This document shows, in pieces, positions 32,866-39,896 of a stretch of 64,000 nt of DNA. The notes beneath the pieces were generated by a model. That model did not search any database. It was given only the letters and a program-made list of their open reading frames with translations, and was not told the origin of the DNA. Position 1 is the stretch's first letter. Every line of letters begins with the position of its first letter. Origin of the DNA: Pseudonocardia ammonioxydans. Its GTDB lineage: Bacteria; Actinomycetota; Actinomycetes; Mycobacteriales; Pseudonocardiaceae. The position numbers and the translations under genes were made by a program. The DNA is taken from positions 62,001 through 126,000 of the forward strand of contig NZ_FOUY01000022.1 in assembly GCF_900115005.1 (NCBI RefSeq), in the 5' to 3' direction.

Positions 32866-33798
32866 ATGGGAGAGCTGCGGAGCATGCCCGTCCCCGACGG
32901 GCTGGACGGGATGCGGATCGACGCCGGCCTGGCGCGGCTGCTGGGCCTGTCCCGGACGGTGGCCGCCGGGCTCGCCGAGGCCGGGCGGGTCCAGGTGGAC
33001 GGCCGCGAGGCCGGCAAGTCCGACCGGCTGCCCGGCGGGGCGTGGCTGGAGATCGAGCTCCCCGACGTGCGCGCGCCGGAGACGATGCAGGGTCCGGCCG
33101 AGGTCGTCGCCGGCCTGACGGTGCTGCACGAGGACGACGACCTGGTCGTCGTCGACAAGCCGGTCGGGGTCGCGGCGCACCCGTCGCCGGGCTGGACCGG
33201 GCCGACCGTCACCGGCGGGCTCGCCGCCCTCGGTACCCGGCTGTCGACCTCCGGTGCCGCGGAACGGCAGGGCATCGTGCACCGGCTCGACGTCGGCACG
33301 ACCGGTGTCATGGTCGTGGCGAAGTCCGAGCACGCGTACACGGCGCTGAAGCGCGCGTTCAAGGAACGCACCGTCGACAAGCGCTACCACGCCGTCGTGC
33401 AGGGGCACCCGGACCCGTCGTCGGGCACGATCGACGCCCCCATCGACCGGCACCCGCGCCACGACTACCGGTTCGCCGTCCTCCAGGGCGGCAAGCCCAG
33501 CATCACGCACTACGACACGGTCGAGGCGTTCCGCGCAGCCAGCCTGCTCGACGTGCACCTGGAGACCGGGCGCACGCACCAGATCCGGGTGCACTTCTCG
33601 GCGCTGCGCCATCCGTGCGTGGGGGACCTGACCTACGGCGCCGATCCCACGCTGGCGAAGCGGGTCGGGCTGTCACGGCAGTGGTTGCACGCCCGCGGGC
33701 TCGGCTTCGAGCACCCGGCCGACGGGCGCCACGTCGAGTACACCAGCCCGTACCCGGACGATCTGGCCGCGGCGCTCGAGACGCTGCGGGAGCCGTGA
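32866..33798 (+). CDS. rluD: RluD-type 23S rRNA pseudouridine synthase
   Basis: 310-residue RluA-family pseudouridine synthase. An N-terminal S4 RNA-binding domain (RIDAGLARLLGLSR to VQVDGRE) is followed by the catalytic domain, with the nucleophile D142 in GIVHRLDVGTTGVMVVAK, then RYHAVVQGHP and GRTHQIRVH. Probable targets are helix 69 uridines 1911/1915/1917 of 23S rRNA, by family analogy. It is adjacent to lspA and most likely co-transcribed. ATG 32884 is an alternative start six codons in. Confidence 0.93.
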   Translation: MGELRSMPVPDGLDGMRIDAGLARLLGLSRTVAAGLAEAGRVQVDGREAGKSDRLPGGAWLEIELPDVRAPETMQGPAEVVAGLTVLHEDDDLVVVDKPVGVAAHPSPGWTGPTVTGGLAALGTRLSTSGAAERQGIVHRLDVGTTGVMVVAKSEHAYTALKRAFKERTVDKRYHAVVQGHPDPSSGTIDAPIDRHPRHDYRFAVLQGGKPSITHYDTVEAFRAASLLDVHLETGRTHQIRVHFSALRHPCVGDLTYGADPTLAKRVGLSRQWLHARGLGFEHPADGRHVEYTSPYPDDLAAALETLREP

Positions 33799-33814
33799 CC
33801 GGAGCCGGAGCGCG

Positions 33815-34549
33815 ATGACCGGGCTGAGCACCCGTGGCCTGTGGGTGGTCGTGGCCGTGATGGCCGTCGTACTCGTCGGTGCGGTGTGGGCCGCCGGGTC
33901 CGGTCCCGCGTCCGGCCCGCCCGCGGCGACCGGGTCCGTACGGCTCGGGCCCGACCCCGGTCAGGACGTGGCGGGCTACCTCGCCGGCCTGCCCGGGTCG
34001 CTCCCGCCGCCCGGACCGGCGGTGCCCGCGCTGGTGCAGTTCGACCGTCCCCTCGACGCCGCGGGGGCCGCGGCCGCCGCCGGCCCGGCCGGGGCCGGGG
34101 TCGAGACCGCCGTGTTCCGGGTGCCGCTCGACCGGGTGCAGACGGCGCTGCGGTTCGAACCGGTCACCGGCACCGGTGAGGTCACGGGAGCGCTCGGGGT
34201 GGCCCGCGAGCGGGCGCTGTTCGGGGCCGAGGCCGACGCCGGACGTGCGCAGCAGGCCGCGGCCGGGGCGACGGCCCCGGAGGCGCGCGCGGCGCTGACC
34301 CGGCGGGCCGCGGTCGCCGCCGCCGAGCGCCGCGCCCTGGCCGACCCGGGGTGCGCCTGCGTGATCGCGCTGGTGGTGCGTGCCGACCGCGCGGGGCTGG
34401 AGGCGCTGGCCGGGCGCGACGGCGTCCGCGCCGTCCAGGCCGCGCCGCCCGGCACGACGGCCCAGGAGCTCGCGCTCTCCCCGCTGCTGCCGCAGCAGCG
34501 GACCACCGCACTCCCACCGCCCGACGACGGCCCCGTCCCCACCGGCTGA
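33815..34549 (+). CDS. Hypothetical exported or membrane-anchored protein
   Basis: 244-residue protein I do not recognise. A single N-terminal hydrophobic segment (residues about 8-28) looks like a signal anchor, followed by Ala/Gly/Pro-rich sequence. There are two structured-looking stretches: residues about 68-110 (VPALVQFDRPLD, FRVPLDRVQTALRF) and about 175-215 (CACVIALVVRADRAGLEALAG, with two cysteines two residues apart). The coding frame is supported by GGAGCCGGAG before the ATG and by its position 16 nt after rluD. A role in envelope biology with lspA is only a guess. Confidence 0.65.
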   Translation: MTGLSTRGLWVVVAVMAVVLVGAVWAAGSGPASGPPAATGSVRLGPDPGQDVAGYLAGLPGSLPPPGPAVPALVQFDRPLDAAGAAAAAGPAGAGVETAVFRVPLDRVQTALRFEPVTGTGEVTGALGVARERALFGAEADAGRAQQAAAGATAPEARAALTRRAAVAAAERRALADPGCACVIALVVRADRAGLEALAGRDGVRAVQAAPPGTTAQELALSPLLPQQRTTALPPPDDGPVPTG

Positions 34550-34928
34550 GCGGCGCCGGCGGCGGGTCCCACCGGCCTCCGAGCAGGGGCGCGACACGCC
34601 GACGCGGGGCCGCACGACGCTGAGCTGGAGCGACACGCCGAGCCCGCTCGGCTCGCAGGCGCCGTCTCGGGAACTGTCGGACCCCGCGGCTAGTCTGGGG
34701 ACCTCACCGATCCGGTCGGTCCGGCCGCACGGCAGGAGTCCCACCGGCGTCCCGCGCGGCACCCGCAGGGGCGCCGCGCCCGGGAGGTCGTCCCGCCGCA
34801 GGCGTCCCGTCACGGTCGGTGGTGAGTACCTCCGCGACGCGCGTCCGAGCACGTGCGCCGCGGGCGCAGTGGCACGACGGGGAAGCACCGCGCCGCCCCA
34901 GGGCGCGGGAGAGGAGTGCGGAACAGAC
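34550..34928. other. Upstream region of dnaE
   Basis: This 379-bp gap holds a -10-like TAGTCT (34691-34696) without a convincing -35, which would give dnaE a leader of about 230 nt. The 12-bp sequence GCGACACGCCGA occurs twice (34591-34602 and 34630-34641), 39 bp apart, and could be a binding site. No SOS-box palindrome, hairpin terminator or RNA gene was recognised. Confidence 0.4.
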
Positions 34929-37900
34929 ATGGCCGGCGCCACATCCGAGGCAGGCTCGTTCGTCCACCTGCACACCCACACCGAGTTCTCGATGCTCGAC
35001 GGGGCGGCGCGGCTCGACGACCTGTTCGACGAGGCCGTCAAGAACGACATGTCGGCGGTCGCGATGACCGACCACGGCAACGTCTACGGCGCCTTCGAGT
35101 TCTGGCGCAAGGCGAAGGCCGCGGGCATCAAGCCGATCATCGGCATGGAGGGCTACCTCGCCCCCGGGTCGCGGCACGAGCGCAAGCGCGTCGCGCTCGG
35201 TGACGGCAGCGACAGCAACCCCGACCTCATGTACACCCACATGACGCTGCTGGCGGAGAACACCGAGGGGCTGCACAACCTCTTCCGGCTCTCGTCGCTG
35301 GCCAGCCTCGAGGGCTACTACTACAAGCCCCGGATGGACCGCGAGCTGCTCGAGCAGTACGGCAAGGGGCTGATCGCGACCACCGGCTGCCCGTCCGGCG
35401 AGGTCGCCCGTCTGCTCCAGCAGAACGACTACGAGGGCGCCTGCCAGGCCGCCTCGGACTACCGGGACATCTTCGGCAAGGACAACTTCTTCTGCGAGTT
35501 GATGGACCACGGGATCGAGATCGAGAAGCGGGTCCAGGAGGACCTGTTCGCGCTGAAGAAGCGCCTCGACCTGCCCGGCCTGGCCACCAACGACCTGCAC
35601 TACACCTACCCGGACGACACCAAGGCGCACGAGGTGCTGCTCTGCGTCCAGACCGGGAAGACCCTCGCCGACCCGAACCGGTTCAAGTTCGACGCGCAGG
35701 ACTTCTACCTCAAGTCCGCGCAGGAGATGCGCAACCTCTGGGACCCCATCCACCCGGAGGCCTGCGACAACACGCTCTGGGTCGCCGAGCGGTGCAACAT
35801 CGACTTCACCACCGGCCAGGACCTGCAGCCCAAGGCGCCGGTCCCCGAGGGCGAGTCCGAGGAGTCCTGGCTGATCAAGGAGGTCGAGCGGGGCCTGCAC
35901 GCCCGGTTCCCGAACGGCATCACCGAGCAGTACCGCCGCCAGGCCGAGTACGAGGTCGGCGTCATCATCAAGATGGGCTACCCGGGCTACTTCCTGGTGA
36001 CCGCCGACCTCATCCAGCACGCCAAGTCGGTCGGCATCCGGTGCGGCCCCGGACGTGGCTCGGCGGCCGGCTCGCTGGTCGCCTACGTCCTGGGCATCAC
36101 CGACCTCGACCCGATCCGGCACAAGCTGATCTTCGAGCGGTTCCTCAACCCGGACCGCGTGTCCATGCCCGACATCGACATGGACTTCGACGAGCGCCGG
36201 CGCGGCGAGATGATCCGCTACGTCACCGAGAAGTACGGCGAGGACCGGATCGCCCAGATCATCACCTACTCCACGATCAAGGCGAAGGCCGCGATCAAGG
36301 ACTCCGCGCGGGTGCTCTACGGCCAGCCCGGCTACTCGGTCGCCGACCGGATCTCCAAGGCGATGCCGCCCGCGGTCATGGGCAAGGACATCCCGCTGTC
36401 CGGGGTGTTCGACGCGAGCCACAAGCGTTACTCCGAGGCCACCGAGGTCCGCGCGCTCTACGAGACCGACCCGCAGGTCAAGGAGATCATGGACACCGCG
36501 CGGGGTCTGGAGGGCCTCAAGCGGCAGTGGGGCGTGCACGCGGCCGGCGTGATCATGTCGTCGACGCCGCTGATCGACGTCATCCCGATCCAGCGCCGCG
36601 AGTCCGACGGCGCGATCATCACGCAGTTCGACATGGGCGTCTGCGAGACCATCGGGCTGCTCAAGATGGACTTCCTGGGGCTGCGCAACCTCACGATCCT
36701 CGACGACGCCCTGGAGAACATCACCCTCAACGGCAAGCCGGCGGTCGATCTCGACCACGTCGAGCTGGACGACGGGCCGACCTACGAGCTGCTCGCCCGC
36801 GGGGACACGCTCGGCGTGTTCCAGCTGGACGGCGGCCCGATGCGGGACCTGCTGCGCCGGATGGCGCCCAGCGAGTTCGAGCACATCTCCGCGGTCGGTG
36901 CGCTGTACCGCCCCGGCCCGATGGGTGCGAACGCGCACAACGACTACGCCGACCGCAAGAACGGCCGCCAGGAGATCACGCCGATCCACCCGGAGCTGGC
37001 CGAGCCGCTGCGCGACGTCCTGGGCGAGACGTTCGGTCTGATCGTCTACCAGGAACAGGTCATGGCGATCGCCCAGACCCTGGCGGGCTACTCGCTCGGA
37101 CAGGCGGACCTGCTCCGCCGGGCGATGGGCAAGAAGAAGAAGGAGATCCTCGACAAGGAGTACGTCACCTTCGCCGGCGGGATGAAGGAGAACGGCTACT
37201 CCGAGGACGCGGTCAAGACCCTCTGGGACATCCTGCTCCCGTTCTCCGACTACGCGTTCAACCGCGCGCACTCCGCGGCGTACGGCGTCGTGTCCTACTG
37301 GACCGCCTACCTCAAGGCGAACTACCCGGCCGAGTACATGGCCGGCGTGCTCACCTCGGTCCGCGACGACAAGGACAAGGCCGCCGTCTACCTGGCCGAG
37401 TGCCGCCGGATGGGCGTCACCGTGCTCCCGCCGGACGTCAACGACTCGGTGCGCAACTTCGCCCCGGTCGGCAACGACATCCGGTTCGGCCTCGGCGGCA
37501 TCCGCAACGTCGGGCACAACGTGGTCGACGCGATCGTCGCCGCGCGCCGGGAGAAGGGGAACTTCGCCGACTTCTCCGACTTCCTGCGCAAGGTCGACGC
37601 CGTGGTCTGCAACAAGAAGGTCGTCGAGTCGCTGATCAAGGCGGGTGCCTTCGACTCGCTGGGGCACTCCCGCAAGGGCCTGCTGCTGGTGCACGCGGAC
37701 GCGATCGACGCGGTGATGAGCACCAAGAAGGCGGCGTCGATGGGCCAGTTCGACCTGTTCGGGTCGATGGACGGCTCCGGCGGGGACGGCGACGACAGCG
37801 ATGGCGGCCTGGGCGGCATCTTCGACGTGAAGGTCCCCGAGGAGGAGTGGGACACCAAGCACAAGCTCGCCGTCGAGCGGGAGATGCTGGGGCTCTACGT

Positions 37901-38483
37901 CTCCGGGCACCCGCTCGACGGGCTGGAGCAGGCGCTCGCGGCGAAGTCGGACACCTCGATCGCCGACATCGTCGAGGGCTCGGTCGCCGAGGGCGCGCAG
38001 GTCACCGTCGGCGGCATCCTCGCCAACGTCAACCGCCGGGTGAACAAGAACGGCGAACCCTGGGCGTCGGCACAGATCGAGGACCTGGCCGGCGGGATCG
38101 AGGTGCTGTTCTTCCCGCGCGCCTACCAGGTGGTCGGCATGGACGTCGCGGAGGACGCGATCGTGCTGGTCAAGGCCCGGGTGAACAAGCGCGACGACCG
38201 CATCTCGCTGATCGCCAACGACCTCGCGGTGCCCGAGCTCGCCGTGGGCGACGCCGGGCTGCCGATCCGGGTCAGCCTGCGCACCGACCAGTGCACGCCC
38301 GAGCGCGTCGCGAAGCTCAAGGAGGTGCTGACCCACCACCCCGGCACCTCCGAGGTGCACCTGTCGCTGGTCTACGGCAGCAAGGTCACCGCGCTGCGGG
38401 TCGACGACTCGCTGAAGGTCATGCACACCTCGGCGCTGATGGGGGACCTGAAGGCCCTGCTCGGGCCGGGCTGCCTGGGCTGA
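34929..38483 (+). CDS. dnaE: DNA polymerase III subunit alpha (DnaE1)
   Basis: 1184-residue replicative polymerase. The N-terminal PHP domain (HLHTHTEFSMLDGA, then TDHGNVYGAFEFW) keeps the metal-binding residues of a proofreading-type PHP exonuclease, the main proofreader in actinobacteria. The polymerase core includes GRGSAAGSLVAYVLG and the catalytic aspartates D415 and D417 in PDIDMDFDERR. A helix-hairpin-helix region and an OB-fold (VTVGGILANVNRRVNKNG) complete the C-terminus. Length matches DnaE1, not the shorter DnaE2/ImuC mutasome polymerase. GAGGAG is 12 nt before the ATG, a long spacing. It converges with the PaaX-type gene. Confidence 0.97.
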   Translation: MAGATSEAGSFVHLHTHTEFSMLDGAARLDDLFDEAVKNDMSAVAMTDHGNVYGAFEFWRKAKAAGIKPIIGMEGYLAPGSRHERKRVALGDGSDSNPDLMYTHMTLLAENTEGLHNLFRLSSLASLEGYYYKPRMDRELLEQYGKGLIATTGCPSGEVARLLQQNDYEGACQAASDYRDIFGKDNFFCELMDHGIEIEKRVQEDLFALKKRLDLPGLATNDLHYTYPDDTKAHEVLLCVQTGKTLADPNRFKFDAQDFYLKSAQEMRNLWDPIHPEACDNTLWVAERCNIDFTTGQDLQPKAPVPEGESEESWLIKEVERGLHARFPNGITEQYRRQAEYEVGVIIKMGYPGYFLVTADLIQHAKSVGIRCGPGRGSAAGSLVAYVLGITDLDPIRHKLIFERFLNPDRVSMPDIDMDFDERRRGEMIRYVTEKYGEDRIAQIITYSTIKAKAAIKDSARVLYGQPGYSVADRISKAMPPAVMGKDIPLSGVFDASHKRYSEATEVRALYETDPQVKEIMDTARGLEGLKRQWGVHAAGVIMSSTPLIDVIPIQRRESDGAIITQFDMGVCETIGLLKMDFLGLRNLTILDDALENITLNGKPAVDLDHVELDDGPTYELLARGDTLGVFQLDGGPMRDLLRRMAPSEFEHISAVGALYRPGPMGANAHNDYADRKNGRQEITPIHPELAEPLRDVLGETFGLIVYQEQVMAIAQTLAGYSLGQADLLRRAMGKKKKEILDKEYVTFAGGMKENGYSEDAVKTLWDILLPFSDYAFNRAHSAAYGVVSYWTAYLKANYPAEYMAGVLTSVRDDKDKAAVYLAECRRMGVTVLPPDVNDSVRNFAPVGNDIRFGLGGIRNVGHNVVDAIVAARREKGNFADFSDFLRKVDAVVCNKKVVESLIKAGAFDSLGHSRKGLLLVHADAIDAVMSTKKAASMGQFDLFGSMDGSGGDGDDSDGGLGGIFDVKVPEEEWDTKHKLAVEREMLGLYVSGHPLDGLEQALAAKSDTSIADIVEGSVAEGAQVTVGGILANVNRRVNKNGEPWASAQIEDLAGGIEVLFFPRAYQVVGMDVAEDAIVLVKARVNKRDDRISLIANDLAVPELAVGDAGLPIRVSLRTDQCTPERVAKLKEVLTHHPGTSEVHLSLVYGSKVTALRVDDSLKVMHTSALMGDLKALLGPGCLG

Positions 38484-38490
38484 CCGGGCC

Positions 38491-38522
38491 GGCCGGTCAT
38501 CCGCCCGGGCGGCTGACCGGCC
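38491..38522. terminator. Bidirectional terminator between dnaE and the paaX-type gene
   Basis: GGCCGGTCA (38491-38499) and TGACCGGCC (38514-38522) enclose the palindrome CCGCCCGGGCGG, so nearly the whole 32-nt element folds into one hairpin. It lies between two converging genes and is symmetrical, fitting a two-way terminator. Confidence 0.75.
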
Positions 38523-38543
38523 AGCACCGCCCCGTCCGCCGGT

Positions 38544-39428
38544 TCAGGGCGTGCCGGTCAGCCCGGCCCAGGCGGTACGGGCCGGTGCGTCCCAGCGGCG
38601 GTGCAGCGTGGTGAACAGCTCGGCCGCCCGTGCCCCGGCCCAGCGGTCCGGCAGCAGCTCGGCCGGGAGCTCGGGGTCGAGGAAGGGGAACCGCCGCCAC
38701 GCGTGCACCAGCCGGACCTGGCGGGCGAGCACGTCGTCGGCGTCGTCGCGGTCGCGCTCGGGGCCGAACTCGTCGAGGAACTGCTCGTAGGCCTGCTCGA
38801 CCCGGTCCAGGTCCCAGGCCTGGGCGACGACGTCGGACGGGCGCCCGATGCCGCCGTAGTGCCCGATGAACGAGCTGCTCATCCCGCGCAGGTCCAGCTC
38901 GTCGAGCACCGCCGCGACCTCGGGCTCCTTGCCCGGGTCGGGGGAGACCCACACCCCCGGCGCGGGGGAGCCGAGACCGGCCCAGGCCAACCGCGTCCGC
39001 AACCGGTGCCGCAGCCGCCGGCGCGACTCCGGGACGCTCGCGAGCAGGACCAGCCACCGGCCGTCCCACTCGGTGGCGGGCGCCCCGAACCCGTAGATCC
39101 GCGCGGCGCCCTCGGACAGCAGCCGTTCCCCGTCGGGGGTCAGCGACCAGCGCACCCGCCTGCCGTCCCGGTCGGAGGTCAGCACCCCCTCGGCCGCCGT
39201 CCGGGAGAGCGCCTGGCGCGCCGACTTGGACTCCACCCCGAGCGCGCCGAGCACCTCCAGCAGCGCCCGCGTCCAGACCGGCTCGCCGGCCGGGAGTACG
39301 AACTCGCCGAGCACGGTGAGCAGCAGCGACCGGGCCGAGGTCTGGCCGAGCTCGCGGCGGCGCAGCGGTGATCCGTCCGAGGTGTCCGGATCGGTGTCGG
39401 CGGGGGGGTCACGGAACGGGGTGGCCAT
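38544..39428 (-). CDS. PaaX-family transcriptional regulator
   Basis: 294-residue PaaX-type regulator. An N-terminal winged-helix domain (SLLLTVLGEFVLP to SRTAAEGVLTSDRDGRRVRWSL) is followed by the PaaX central and C-terminal domains (WLVLLASVPESRRRLRHRLR, GVWVSPDP, SLR-type helical tail). The E. coli prototype represses phenylacetate degradation and binds phenylacetyl-CoA, but no paa genes are nearby, so the regulon is unknown. A -10 TAGGCT at 39443-39438 lies 9 nt before the ATG, so the message is leaderless or nearly so. Confidence 0.85.
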   Translation of the reverse strand: MATPFRDPPADTDPDTSDGSPLRRRELGQTSARSLLLTVLGEFVLPAGEPVWTRALLEVLGALGVESKSARQALSRTAAEGVLTSDRDGRRVRWSLTPDGERLLSEGAARIYGFGAPATEWDGRWLVLLASVPESRRRLRHRLRTRLAWAGLGSPAPGVWVSPDPGKEPEVAAVLDELDLRGMSSSFIGHYGGIGRPSDVVAQAWDLDRVEQAYEQFLDEFGPERDRDDADDVLARQVRLVHAWRRFPFLDPELPAELLPDRWAGARAAELFTTLHRRWDAPARTAWAGLTGTP

Positions 39429-39786
39429 GGTCGGGCCAGCCTAGAGCCCGGTGCCACGGACCGGATCAGGACTCGGACGATCCGAACCACCGGTCCGGGT
39501 GGACCTGCCCGTGTTCCCGGTCACCTCGCGGCCGGGAACGCGGCCCTGACCAGCTGATCGCTCGCCGGTGAGCGTTCCGGGAGGTTCCCCATCCGGTGAA
39601 TGGGGCCGCCACCGCGGCCCCGCGGGCTCCTCGCGCAGGCCCCGGCGGGTCGACAGTGGAGGGTACGGTTCGTGCGTGGTTTGTCCTTCTTGAGCCCTCT
39701 GCGAGGCGCTCACGAAGCCCACGCGGTGGCCGTCCCCCCGAGGCACCGCTGTCACCGGTCGCATCGTCGCGGTCCGGCATCCCCAC
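39429..39786. other. paaX-sulP divergent intergenic region
   Basis: About 360 bp between divergent starts, before the 17-bp repeat block. The PaaX-type -10 is at 39438-39443 on the minus strand. For the rightward gene, TACGGT (39664-39669 region) is a possible -10. A locally AT-richer patch (39680-39730) contains TTTGTCCTTCTTGAG and could be part of a promoter or leader. No coding frame is convincing. Confidence 0.35.
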
Positions 39787-39888
39787 CCAGCAGCCGAGCC
39801 GGCCCAGCAGTCGGGCCCACCCGGCAGTCGAGCCCGCCCAGCAGTCGAGCCCACCCGGCAGCCGAGCCCACTCAGCAGTCGAACACGG
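39787..39888. repeat. 6 x 17-bp tandem repeat upstream of the SulP gene
   Basis: Six consecutive 17-bp units with consensus CCRGCAGYCGAGCCCAC fill 39787-39888 and end at the GGAGG ribosome-binding site of the next gene. Units 2-5 differ at few positions; units 1 and 6 are more diverged. Seventeen is not a multiple of three, in contrast to the coding repeats elsewhere in this window, fitting a non-coding element such as a multi-site operator or an expandable 5' leader. Confidence 0.85.
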
Positions 39889-39896
39889 AGGAACCG

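Noticed and set aside
34704..38426. Open frame of 1240 codons antisense to dnaE
   Set aside because: Shadow of dnaE codon bias, with no domain and no ribosome-binding site.
39787..39888. The 17-bp repeats as a CRISPR array
   Set aside because: The units abut without unique spacers and are too short, so this is a simple tandem repeat.
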